DNA of 64,000 nt. Origin: Bradyrhizobiaceae bacterium (GTDB lineage: Bacteria; Pseudomonadota; Alphaproteobacteria; Rhizobiales; Xanthobacteraceae). The notes under the pieces are model-generated. The model was given only the letters and a program-made list of their open reading frames with translations. It had not been told where the DNA came from and ran no database searches. Positions 51,801-58,891 of the stretch are shown here, in pieces. The stretch is taken from the NCBI GenBank assembly GCA_003963145.1, contig RXJJ01000015.1, forward strand, positions 124,001-188,000. Reading direction: 5' to 3'. The position numbers were made by a program, and so were the translations under genes. Each line of letters begins with the position of its first letter. The first letter of the stretch is position 1.

Positions 51801-52028
51801 TTCATCATGGGCGTGCTGCCGCTGGTGATCTCCACCGGCGCGGGCTCGGAAATGCGGCGCGCCATGGGCATCGCGGTGTTCTCCGGCATGATCGGCGTCA
51901 CGGCGTTCGGCATCTTCTTCACGCCGGTGTTCTATGTCATGCTGCGCGCGCTCAGCGGCAACCGGCCGCTGACGCAGCATGGCGACGCCACGGTTGTCGA
52001 AGGCGAGGGTGCGCCATCGCACCATTGA
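48837..52028 (+). CDS. RND multidrug efflux pump, HAE1 family (AcrB/MexF type)
   Basis: A 1063-residue inner-membrane proton/drug antiporter. The start is the family-typical ISKFFIDRPIFAGVLSTLIF. The first porter loop is GANPKVIAETVATPIEEQIN. TM4 carries the proton-relay Asp410-Asp411 (GIVVDDAIVVVENVERNIE), and the second half repeats the fold with YVFPISLFLVFLVLAAQYE and GLSAKNAILIVEFARE, which holds the relay Lys. The soluble tail ends in VEGEGAPSHH. No outer-membrane channel gene follows, so a TolC/OprM-like protein from elsewhere must complete the pump. Confidence 0.93.
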   Translation: MNISKFFIDRPIFAGVLSTLIFLAGLLAIPALPISEYPEVAPPTVVVRAQYPGANPKVIAETVATPIEEQINGVENMLYMSSQATTDGQMTLNVTFRLGTDPDKAQQLVQNRVSQAEPRLPADVRALGITTVKSSPDLTMVVHLLSPNDRYDMKYLRNYAVLNVKDRLARIQGVGDVQLFGSGDYSMRVWLDPQKVAERGLAASDVVRAIQEQNVQAAAGVVGGSPSEPGVDLQLSVNAQGRLQDEDEFGDIIVKTGANGEVTRLRDVARLELGAADYSLRSLLNNKSAVAIPIFQSPGSNAIQISDNVRKTMAELAENMPDGLTYSIVYDPTQFVRASIEAVIHTLLEAVALVVLVVILFLQTWRASIIPLIAVPVSIIGTFAVMYLFGFSINALSLFGLVLAIGIVVDDAIVVVENVERNIERGLSPKEAAYQAMREVTGPIIAIALVLVAVFVPLAFITGLTGQFYKQFALTVAISTVISAFNSLTLSPALAALLLKGHDAPKDTLTRVMDRYLGWFFSRFNKFFHASSEAYSNSVGKVISRRAIVLGVYAALIAVTALLFRVVPGGFVPGQDKQYLVGFAQLPDGATLDRTEDVIRRMSDIALKQPGVENSIAFPGLSINGFTNSSNAGIVFVGLDDFDKRKSKELSGPAIAMALNQKFAGIQDAFIAIFPPPPVQGLGTIGGFKLQIEDRIGAGYEALNDATKAFLAKAAATPELVGLFSSYQINTPQLYADIDRTRARQLNVPVTSVFDTMQIYLGSLYVNDFNKFGRTYSVRVQADSKFRAHAEDIGLLKVRSNTGEMIPLSVLLRVKESSGPERAMRYNGFLTADVNGAAAPGYSTGQAQAAIARIASEVFPKGIGYEWTELTYQEIIAGNSSVYVFPISLFLVFLVLAAQYESLMLPLSIIMIVPMGLLAAMTGVFLSGSDNNVFTQIGLIVLVGLSAKNAILIVEFARELEFAGRKPIQAAIEASRLRLRPILMTSLAFIMGVLPLVISTGAGSEMRRAMGIAVFSGMIGVTAFGIFFTPVFYVMLRALSGNRPLTQHGDATVVEGEGAPSHH

Positions 52029-52129
52029 CGGGGCGTCGGGGACGGGGTGTCTTGGACGGGCTGGCTTGACGGGTGCGGAACGCGCTGGTTTCCTTCGCGT
52101 TGTCGCTCGTTGTCACCGGAGCACTCGTC

Positions 52130-52342
52130 ATGAAAGCCATTCGTCCCATCCTCATCTGCTGTGTTCTGGCAGCGGGCGCGGTTGTCGCGTCCGCGCCTGC
52201 GTTTGCGGTGCCGCCGACTGTCGATGTCAATCCGGGTTATGACCGGCGCTTGAAAGAATCGCGACAGCCCCGGAATTCTTATTCAGCGCCGGCACCGCGC
52301 CATCGCACGCACAAGACTTACAAGCGTCACTGGCACTGGTAG
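52130..52342 (+). CDS. Small exported basic protein, 70 aa, unknown
   Basis: It starts MKAIRPILICCVLAAGAVVA with cleavage near PAFAVPP. The mature part is about 40 residues, rich in Arg, His, Tyr and Pro and ending RTHKTYKRHWHW. No family is recognised. The ATG at 52130 begins the signal peptide; upstream codons do not look coding. It is 102 bp behind the efflux pump gene. Confidence 0.5.
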   Translation: MKAIRPILICCVLAAGAVVASAPAFAVPPTVDVNPGYDRRLKESRQPRNSYSAPAPRHRTHKTYKRHWHW

Positions 52343-52375
52343 GATCGTTCCTTGATTTGTCTTGAGGGAAATTCG

Positions 52376-52813
52376 ATGAACTTCTGTTTTTTGCGCCGTG
52401 CGCTCGGACCGGTATTGGCCGTTGCGGTTGCAGTATCATCGTTTGGGGCATCGTCGGCGCAGGTCGCCGCGCCGCAGGCCGGCACGGCTGCGGCGACTGA
52501 CGACAACGCGCTGCTCCTCACGATTTTTCTCAAGCACGACCAGTCCCGCCCGCTTGGCGAACTCAACGTGCAGCTGGAGAAGCAGGGGTTCTACAAGGCA
52601 TTTCCGCCTGCGGGCATGGAAGTGCTGAGCTGGAACGTGGTGATGGGGATCGGGCAGATCATCGTGCTGAGACTGTCGGCCAAACGGATCCGCGAGGTCA
52701 ACCGCGTGCTGGAAGACACCGCATGGGGCGCCTATCGCACGGAGTTTTTCCCGACCTATGATTACAAGGCGGTCGGACTTGGTCAGCACGAAAAGGCGCT
52801 GGCACCGCAATAA
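52376..52813 (+). CDS. Exported protein, 145 aa, unknown
   Basis: Signal peptide MNFCFLRRALGPVLAVAVAV, cleavage near GASSAQVAA. The mature part (about 110 residues) includes DDNALLLTIFLKHDQSRPLGELN, which reads as a small alpha/beta protein, and MGIGQIIVLRLSAKRIREVNRVLEDTAW. The start at 52376 has GGGAAA upstream. A strong bidirectional terminator follows. No family recognised. Confidence 0.65.
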   Translation: MNFCFLRRALGPVLAVAVAVSSFGASSAQVAAPQAGTAAATDDNALLLTIFLKHDQSRPLGELNVQLEKQGFYKAFPPAGMEVLSWNVVMGIGQIIVLRLSAKRIREVNRVLEDTAWGAYRTEFFPTYDYKAVGLGQHEKALAPQ

Positions 52814-52837
52814 ACCGGGTCGACGATCAGCAGGTAA

Positions 52838-52868
52838 AAAGAGCGCTTCGGATGACGAAGCGCTCTTT
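52838..52868. terminator. Bidirectional terminator between the 145-aa protein and cytochrome genes
   Basis: AAAGAGCGCTTCG, loop GATGA, CGAAGCGCTCTTT: a perfect 13-bp stem with A/T-rich ends in both directions. Confidence 0.85.
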
Positions 52869-52890
52869 CGCATAAAGGCCTCTCCGCCTT

Positions 52891-53454
52891 TCAGCAATTT
52901 GAAGTGCAAGCCGTATTTTTCACGTCCGGCCGCGGATCGCTGGTGAACTTGTCCCGGTTGGGCATCTTGATCGCCGCCAGCGATTTGGCGTTGAGCGTTG
53001 CATTGTCCGGCACCAGCCCGTTGAGATTGAGGATGTACGCTGCAAGCGCATAAACATCCTCGTTACTCAGCGACTGAGGGGCGTTCATCGGCATCGCGCG
53101 CCGGATGTAATCGAACAATGTCGGCGCGTAGGGCCAGAAGCTTCCGACAGTCTTGATCGGTTTTGGCGAGGCCAACGTGCCTTGCCCGCCCACCAGACGA
53201 TCGCCAATTCCTCCTTCGCCTTTCGGGCCGTGACAGCTCGAACACTGTTCGGCGAATACCGTGCGGCCGCGCTCCACGTTGCCGCTTCCGGCCGGAAGAT
53301 TATTGCCGTAGCGATCCACGTCGATATTCCACGCGGCGATTTCGGCAGGGGTTGCGGTACGGCCAATTCCGTAGCGGTCGGCGGATTGCGCTTGCGGGAC
53401 GCACAGAAGCGTTGAAACCACTATCGTGGCCAATCCAAATTTATGAATTTGCAT
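52891..53454 (-). CDS. Monohaem cytochrome c partner of the SoxC-like dehydrogenase
   Basis: A 187-residue exported class I cytochrome c. The signal is HKFGLATIVVSTLLCVPQAQS, haem binding at Cys71-Ser-Ser-Cys74-His75, and a distal Met in RRAMPMNAPQSL. Two further Cys at the C-terminus (NTACTSNC) could form a disulfide. The start overlaps the stop of the molybdoenzyme gene by 14 bp, so the two are coupled and the cytochrome is the probable electron acceptor. It is shorter than SoxD, which is a dihaem protein. Confidence 0.85.
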   Translation of the reverse strand: MQIHKFGLATIVVSTLLCVPQAQSADRYGIGRTATPAEIAAWNIDVDRYGNNLPAGSGNVERGRTVFAEQCSSCHGPKGEGGIGDRLVGGQGTLASPKPIKTVGSFWPYAPTLFDYIRRAMPMNAPQSLSNEDVYALAAYILNLNGLVPDNATLNAKSLAAIKMPNRDKFTSDPRPDVKNTACTSNC

Positions 53455-54733
53455 TGGTCACCTCACCGCTCGAGGCGATCCGCCAGGGCTGAATCGCATT
53501 GTTGTGGTAGAACGAGTTCTCGCCGCGCACGCTCAAAAGCTCGGCGAAGGTCGGCTGGACATAGCCGGTTTCGTCGATGGCCCGGCTCTGGATCACCGTG
53601 GCCTGACCGTCCCACTGCCACGGCAGTCTGAACCGCGTCAGCGCGCGCGTCAGAATCGGCTCCTGCAATTTAGCCTCGCTCCATGTCTTGCCGTCGTCGA
53701 CAGATACGTCGACGCGCTTGATCTTGCCGTGGCCGCTCCAGGCGATGCCTGTAATTTCGTGAAACCCTTTCGTCAGTTGCTGGCCGCCCGAAGGGCGCGT
53801 GATGATGGACTTGGCCTCCATATAGAAGGTGAATTCGCGCGCGGTACCGTCCGGCATGGAGTCGGTGTATTTCGACGTTTCTTCGCGGGAGTAAGTCGGT
53901 TCGCTCGCGACCCGCAGACGGCGCAGCCACTTCACATTCATGTTGCCTTCGAAGCCGGGCAGCAGAAGCCGGAGCGGATAGCCCTGCTGGGGACGGAGGC
54001 GTTCGCCGTTCTGGCTGTAAACCAGCATCGCGTCTTCGAGACACTTCTCGATGGGAATGCTCCGCGTCAGCGCCGCGGCGTCCGCGCCTTCGGCGACGAC
54101 CCATTTCGCGCCGGGCTTCAGCCCTGCTTCCTGCAATACCGTTTTCAGCGGAACGCCGGTCCATTCGGCACAGCTTACCAAACCGACAAGATCGGATGCC
54201 GTTTTGCCGTAAGGCTTGGTGTAAACAGGATTGCCCGAGCATTCGAGGAAATGAATGCGCGACTCCGAGGGGAAGCGGCGGATATCGTCCATCGTGAACA
54301 GCAGCGGTCTTTCGACCAGCCCGTGGATCATCAGGCGATGTTGTGCGGGATCGATCTCGGGGATGCCGCCGTGATGGCGTTCGTAAAACAATCCGTTCGG
54401 GGTGATGATGCCGTCGAGCTCGGCGAGAGGCGACCGGCTGGCTGCGGATGTGTATTGCTTCGCACCCTTTGGAACATTGCGGATGACATTCTTCTCGAAC
54501 GGCGAAGGTGTGCCGTAGAGCTGGCTGCCGACATCCGCACCGGGATATTTCATCCATTCGGGGATGTTTGGCGGACCGTTGACGCTGGCGGTCTTTGCGT
54601 CTTCCGCCAGAGCTGCTTTTGCGCCAAGACCTCCTGCCACTGCGCCGCCTACAAGCGCGCTGCCTTCGCTCAGAAACCGGCGGCGTGATTTTAAAGGGCG
54701 AGCTTCTTCGGAAACTGCCGTATCCTTTTTCAT
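53441..54733 (-). CDS. soxC: SoxC-like molybdopterin sulfite/sulfane dehydrogenase subunit, Tat-exported
   Basis: A 430-residue sulfite oxidase family enzyme. The twin-arginine signal is KSRRRFLSEGSALVGG. The Mo-ligating Cys165 is in HFLECSGNPVY, with GLFYERHHGG and the cofactor region GYPLRLLLPGFEGNMNVKWLRRL. The C-terminal dimerisation domain has GIAWSGHGKIKRVDVSVDDG. SoxC oxidises sulfane or sulfite sulfur in the periplasm and passes electrons to a cytochrome. No other sox gene is in the window, so it could equally be a stand-alone SorA-type sulfite dehydrogenase. Its length and pattern favour SoxC. Confidence 0.82.
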   Translation of the reverse strand: MKKDTAVSEEARPLKSRRRFLSEGSALVGGAVAGGLGAKAALAEDAKTASVNGPPNIPEWMKYPGADVGSQLYGTPSPFEKNVIRNVPKGAKQYTSAASRSPLAELDGIITPNGLFYERHHGGIPEIDPAQHRLMIHGLVERPLLFTMDDIRRFPSESRIHFLECSGNPVYTKPYGKTASDLVGLVSCAEWTGVPLKTVLQEAGLKPGAKWVVAEGADAAALTRSIPIEKCLEDAMLVYSQNGERLRPQQGYPLRLLLPGFEGNMNVKWLRRLRVASEPTYSREETSKYTDSMPDGTAREFTFYMEAKSIITRPSGGQQLTKGFHEITGIAWSGHGKIKRVDVSVDDGKTWSEAKLQEPILTRALTRFRLPWQWDGQATVIQSRAIDETGYVQPTFAELLSVRGENSFYHNNAIQPWRIASSGEVTNANS

Positions 54734-54932
54734 GTTTCCTCCGTGCGAACATCTTCGCCGTTGAGTTTTTTGCGGCCCAAGGATATCGGCGCGTCGTCAC
54801 GCAACCGATGTTCTGGCCGGGATCAACGCCCGCCACTTTGTGCACAAGTCTGATCCGGTGCGGATCATGACAGATGCAAGATGATCGACAAGACGAACAA
54901 AAACTTTTCTTGGCGCATACGGGAAAAGAATG

Positions 54933-54979
54933 TTTTGCAATGCAAAATGAAAAGAGAAAACGGTCTCATTTTCTGAGAC
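54933..54979. promoter_or_regulatory. Two small dyads upstream of the SoxC-like gene
   Basis: TTTTGC-AAT-GCAAAA at 54933-54947 and GTCTCA-TTTTC-TGAGAC at 54963-54979 are both perfect, about 30 bp apart, in the 291-bp gap between the triheme cytochrome stop and the SoxC-like start. They may be operators; no protein can be named. Confidence 0.35.
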
Positions 54980-55024
54980 GTTCAATCCTTCGATGTCTTC
55001 AAACGTTAGCCGGAAAGTTTTGCG

Positions 55025-56254
55025 TTACTGCGTTTTCGCCAAGGCGGCACGCTGACTGGTGACGTCGCCTGCCGGGACTTGCCCCGCCGCGTTGCCCCAG
55101 CTGTTGCGGATGTAGGTCACAACAGCCGCGATCTGCGCGTCGTTCAAGCGCCAGTCGAAAGCGGGCATTGCCGGCGCGGTCGGTGCGGCGGCGGTGGAAA
55201 CCGCGCGGGTGCCTTGCAGAACCACATGCATCAGTGTCGTGGCGTCGTCGGATTGCACCAGCGCGCTGCCGGCCAGCCGCGGGAAGAGATTGGGCTCGCC
55301 ACTGCCATTATCCTTGTGACAGGCCGCGCAGTTGTCCTTGTAGATTGCCGCGCCGGCTTTCATCGCGGGCGTATCCGCTGCGAGCGGCGCCGGTCTTGGT
55401 GCATTTCCGCCGGTGCCGCTGTCCTTGAGATAGGTCGCGATCGCGGCGATGTCCTCGTCCTTCATGAGCGACGTCGAATGTGCCACCGCTTCGGCCATCG
55501 GGCCGGAGGCCAGCGTCCACGCATTCGATCCTGTCTTCAGATACTGGATCAGGTCGTCCTTCGACCAGCCGCCGATCCCTTTATGACCGTCGGTGGTGAT
55601 GTTCGGCGCGAACCATCCTTGCAGCGTCGCGCCCGCCAGCGCCATGTCGTTCTTGTCGCCGCCGAGCAGGGTCTTCGGTGTGTGGCAGGTGCCGCAATGG
55701 CCCGCCGCCTGGACGAGATAGGCGCCGCGATTCCATTCGGCGGATTTTTGCGGGTTCGGCTGAAACCGGCCGGAGGTGAAATTCAGCATGTTCCAGCCGA
55801 TCAGCGAGGCCCGGATGTTGAACGGGAAGGGCAGCTGATTTGAGATGACCTTGTTTTTCACCGGTTCAATGGTGGCGAAGTAGGCGCGCAGATCGCGGAC
55901 ATCCTCGTCACTCAGCTTGGTGTAGGCAGGATAGGGCATCGCCGGATAGAGCCGCTCGCCGCCATGGCCGCGGCCTTCACGAACCGCCGAGATGAATTCC
56001 TCGTCGGTCCATGCCCCGATGCCGGTGTCGCGATCCGGTGTGATATTCGGTGCAAGGATTTTTCCGAATGGCGTTTCGAGCGCGAGGCCGCCGGCAAAGA
56101 GCTGGCCGCCCGGCGCGGTGTGGCAGCCCGAACAGTCGCTCAGGATCGCGATATAGCGCCCGCGTTCGATGCGGTCGGAGTTCTGCAGATCCTGTGCGTG
56201 AGCCGAACCGGTCAGTGCGATGAGCGTGGCTGCTGCTCCAAGAGACGAGCGCAT
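55025..56254 (-). CDS. Trihaem cytochrome c subunit of a membrane-bound flavoprotein dehydrogenase
   Basis: A 409-residue exported cytochrome with three haem sites: CSGCH (41-45), CGTCH and CAACH. The signal is SSLGAAATLIALTGSAHAQ. The start at 56254 (MRSSLGAAA) has GAGGAG 7 bases upstream, overlapping the GMC gene stop. The pattern is that of the cytochrome subunit of gluconate, alcohol and sorbitol dehydrogenases, passing electrons from the FAD subunit to ubiquinone. Confidence 0.9.
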   Translation of the reverse strand: MRSSLGAAATLIALTGSAHAQDLQNSDRIERGRYIAILSDCSGCHTAPGGQLFAGGLALETPFGKILAPNITPDRDTGIGAWTDEEFISAVREGRGHGGERLYPAMPYPAYTKLSDEDVRDLRAYFATIEPVKNKVISNQLPFPFNIRASLIGWNMLNFTSGRFQPNPQKSAEWNRGAYLVQAAGHCGTCHTPKTLLGGDKNDMALAGATLQGWFAPNITTDGHKGIGGWSKDDLIQYLKTGSNAWTLASGPMAEAVAHSTSLMKDEDIAAIATYLKDSGTGGNAPRPAPLAADTPAMKAGAAIYKDNCAACHKDNGSGEPNLFPRLAGSALVQSDDATTLMHVVLQGTRAVSTAAAPTAPAMPAFDWRLNDAQIAAVVTYIRNSWGNAAGQVPAGDVTSQRAALAKTQ

Positions 56255-56265
56255 GATCATCTCCT

Positions 56266-58029
56266 CTAGCCCAGCGGTCCGGGATTTTTCAGATAGCGGT
56301 TCTTGATCGCATCGGCCGCCCAATAGGCGAGGGCACCGACGGTCCCCGTCGGATTGTAGCCGTGATTTTGCGGAAAGACCGATGCGCCTCCCGGAACGAA
56401 GACGTTATGCACGTCCCAGCTCTGACAGTAGCGGTTGACCACGCTGGTCGCCGGATCGTTGCCCATCACCGTGCCGCCCGTATTGTGCGTGGTCTGATAG
56501 GTCGTCACCGTATAGGGCCCCTTGCGATAGCCCGGTGTGATTTCGGCAGGGTTCATCGCCTTGCCGATTTCCACCAATCTGTCGGTGAGATAGGCCGACA
56601 TTTTCAATTCGTTTTCGTGAAAATCGAATGTCAGCCGCATCAGCGGCCGTCCGAGCGCATCCTTGTAGGTCGGATCGAGATCGAGATAGCAATCCTTGTA
56701 ACTGTACGAACTGCCGTGGGTCGCAAGGTTGGTAGCGTTCTGATAGCTCTCGGCGACGGCCTTCTTCCACTGCGCCCCCCATTTTGGGGTGCCTTTGGGC
56801 ACAGGGTGGGTCAGGATCGGGCGTGCGTTGGTCTGGTGAGCGCCGATGTAACCGCCGCCGACGAAGCCCAGTCCGGAATGATCGAAATTGTCGCCGTCAT
56901 ATTCATCGACGATCATGCCGTTCGCGCCGCTCGCCATGAATGGATTGAGCGTCTTGTCCTTCATGATCAGCGAAACGCCCGACGTGATCTGATAGGCATA
57001 GTTGCGTCCGACCACGCCTTGCCCGGTCTGCGGATCGTAAGGCTTGCCGATGCCCGACAGCAGCATCATCCGCACATTGAAAAGGGAGAATGCGCACAGC
57101 AGCACGAGATTGGCCGGCTGTTCGTATTCTTCGCCCGAGGTGTCGACATAGGTCACGCCGGTGGCGAGCTTGCCGGTCGAATCCAGATTGACCTTGATGA
57201 CTTCGGATTCGGTCTGGACCGAAAAGTTCGGAAACCGCATCAGGGCCGGCAGAACACAGGTCTGCGCGCTCGATTTGGAATAGTTGCCGCAGCCGAAGCG
57301 TTCGCAAAAGCCGCAATAGGTGCATTGCCCGAGCGTGACGCCGAGCGGATTGGTGTAGGCCTGGCTGAGATTGGACGCCGGTTGCGGAAATGGTTTCAGT
57401 CCGAGCTTTTTGGCGGCTTCGGCAAAAAGGATATTCGCGTAACCCTGCTTGGTGGGCGGCGTCGGATATTCCGAGGAGCGCCAGCCCTCGAACGGGTTGC
57501 CGCCGTCCTGGATTTGTCCGCGCAGGTTTCCGGCCTTGCCGGATGTGCCGCATAATTTCTCGAAGCGGTCATAATAGGGCTCGAGCTCGTCGTAGCTCAG
57601 CGGCCAGTCCTGGATGGTCATGTCGTCCGGCAGCATCGATTTGCCGTAACGCTGCTCGAGATGGCTGCGCAGGTTGAAATCGCTCGGCAGGAAGCGCCAG
57701 TGCTGGCCGTTCCAGTGCACGCCCGCGCCGCCGACGCCATTGCCGGGGAGAAAGCCGATAAAGCGGCGGATCGGCAGCGCCGTCTGGCTGGCATTGTTGC
57801 GGAAGGTCAGCGTTTCCTGCTGCGGCCGCAGAAACAGGTCGAGCCGCACGCCGTAGCGCAATTCATCCTGCGCGAGCGCAGGCGGAAAGTCCGTCGCGGT
57901 GTCGCGCCACGGGCCGCGTTCGATGGCGACGACATCGAGTCCCTGTTTGCAGAGTTCGTAGGCCAGAATCGAGCCGGTCCAGCCGAGACCGACAATCACG
58001 ACGTCTTTTGCGGGAAGCTTGCGTGCCAT
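56266..58029 (-). CDS. FAD-dependent GMC dehydrogenase, large subunit (gluconate/FAD-GDH type), with Cys cluster
   Basis: A 587-residue flavoprotein. The FAD dinucleotide motif is GLGWTGS at residues 14-20. Four Cys at 236, 239, 242 and 247 (CTYCGFCERFGC) match the [3Fe-4S] site of FAD-glucose/fructose dehydrogenases. The C-terminal catalytic pair is in QTTHNTGGTVMG and NHGYNPTGTVGALAYW. The 58029 start (MARKLPAKDV) shares its first base with the small-subunit stop (TAATG); the frame to 58158 is spurious. It has no own signal and is probably exported with the Tat-bearing small subunit. Confidence 0.9.
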   Translation of the reverse strand: MARKLPAKDVVIVGLGWTGSILAYELCKQGLDVVAIERGPWRDTATDFPPALAQDELRYGVRLDLFLRPQQETLTFRNNASQTALPIRRFIGFLPGNGVGGAGVHWNGQHWRFLPSDFNLRSHLEQRYGKSMLPDDMTIQDWPLSYDELEPYYDRFEKLCGTSGKAGNLRGQIQDGGNPFEGWRSSEYPTPPTKQGYANILFAEAAKKLGLKPFPQPASNLSQAYTNPLGVTLGQCTYCGFCERFGCGNYSKSSAQTCVLPALMRFPNFSVQTESEVIKVNLDSTGKLATGVTYVDTSGEEYEQPANLVLLCAFSLFNVRMMLLSGIGKPYDPQTGQGVVGRNYAYQITSGVSLIMKDKTLNPFMASGANGMIVDEYDGDNFDHSGLGFVGGGYIGAHQTNARPILTHPVPKGTPKWGAQWKKAVAESYQNATNLATHGSSYSYKDCYLDLDPTYKDALGRPLMRLTFDFHENELKMSAYLTDRLVEIGKAMNPAEITPGYRKGPYTVTTYQTTHNTGGTVMGNDPATSVVNRYCQSWDVHNVFVPGGASVFPQNHGYNPTGTVGALAYWAADAIKNRYLKNPGPLG

Positions 58030-58793
58030 TACTGACTCCCGACCGTCCAGTCGGGGCGGCCCATGATGCTGACAGGGGGAAGCGGATAGGGTTCGTTGTG
58101 GCGCTCGATCCAGTCGCGGTAATCGTAGTGCGCGCCGGGAAAGCCGATCATCCGCCACCCGGCCATGTCGCGATTGCCGCCGTAGATCGGATCGGCGAAA
58201 AAACCTTCCTGCGTGTTCTGCAACAGCAGCGCAAAGAAGCTTGAGCCCTTGACGTCCTTGAGCGTGATCTTTCCGGTCTCAATTCCGGAGAGAACCTTGT
58301 CCTGATCGGCAGGCGCGAGCTGGGCGAACGACTTGCCGCCGAATTCGGATGCGACGTAATCGGCGAGCGCCTTCAGTCCCGAACGATAACGGCCGCCGGT
58401 GGTTTCCTCGGACTGATAGCCCTGCGTTGGCAGGCCCGGCATGAATGGCGGCTTGGTATAGAGGCCGTCGTCGCGGCCATAAGGTCCGGCGAGCTGGCGG
58501 TCGATGAACACCGCGCATCCGGCGTCCTTGCCGCCGATGCTGCGCTCATCGGCCGGGATCAGACGATCGACAATGGCTTCGATGGTTGCGGCTTCATCGG
58601 ATGTAAAGAACATCCACGGTCCCGGGCGGACCGGTCTTGGCGGCTGCGCGGTGCCGGGCTCCCAGGGAAGTCCTTGCGTAATTGTCCGGGCGAGGGCGGT
58701 TGTCGTGCCTGAGACGAAAATCGCCGCCGCGGAAGCCAGCAATGAACGGCGGGAAAAACCACGGCTGACGCGCGTCATTCGATATGACCCCAT
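58029..58793 (-). CDS. Gluconate 2-dehydrogenase subunit 3 family protein (Tat-bearing small subunit)
   Basis: A 254-residue protein with a twin-arginine signal (GFSRRSLLASAAAIFVS), then a helical domain with TIEAIVDRLIPADERS, GCAVFIDRQLAGPYGR and FFADPIYGGNRDMAGWRMIGFPG, the family's signature. It acts as chaperone or hitchhiker partner carrying the FAD subunit across the membrane by the Tat route. It is the first gene of the three-gene operon. Confidence 0.9.
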   Translation of the reverse strand: MGSYRMTRVSRGFSRRSLLASAAAIFVSGTTTALARTITQGLPWEPGTAQPPRPVRPGPWMFFTSDEAATIEAIVDRLIPADERSIGGKDAGCAVFIDRQLAGPYGRDDGLYTKPPFMPGLPTQGYQSEETTGGRYRSGLKALADYVASEFGGKSFAQLAPADQDKVLSGIETGKITLKDVKGSSFFALLLQNTQEGFFADPIYGGNRDMAGWRMIGFPGAHYDYRDWIERHNEPYPLPPVSIMGRPDWTVGSQ

Positions 58794-58891
58794 GCTGCGC
58801 AGCGGATTGGAGCTGCGGCGTTAGGTCACAACGTAATTCGCGTGGAATGGTTCCAGGTCGAGGAACTTTTTTATGAGAGTGAAAATGCGAT

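Noticed and set aside
48846-52025. A 1059-codon open frame on the minus strand opposite the RND pump gene
   Set aside because: It is the mirror of a GC-biased gene. The translation is dominated by Arg, His, Asp and Ala without any domain, while the plus strand encodes a complete pump.
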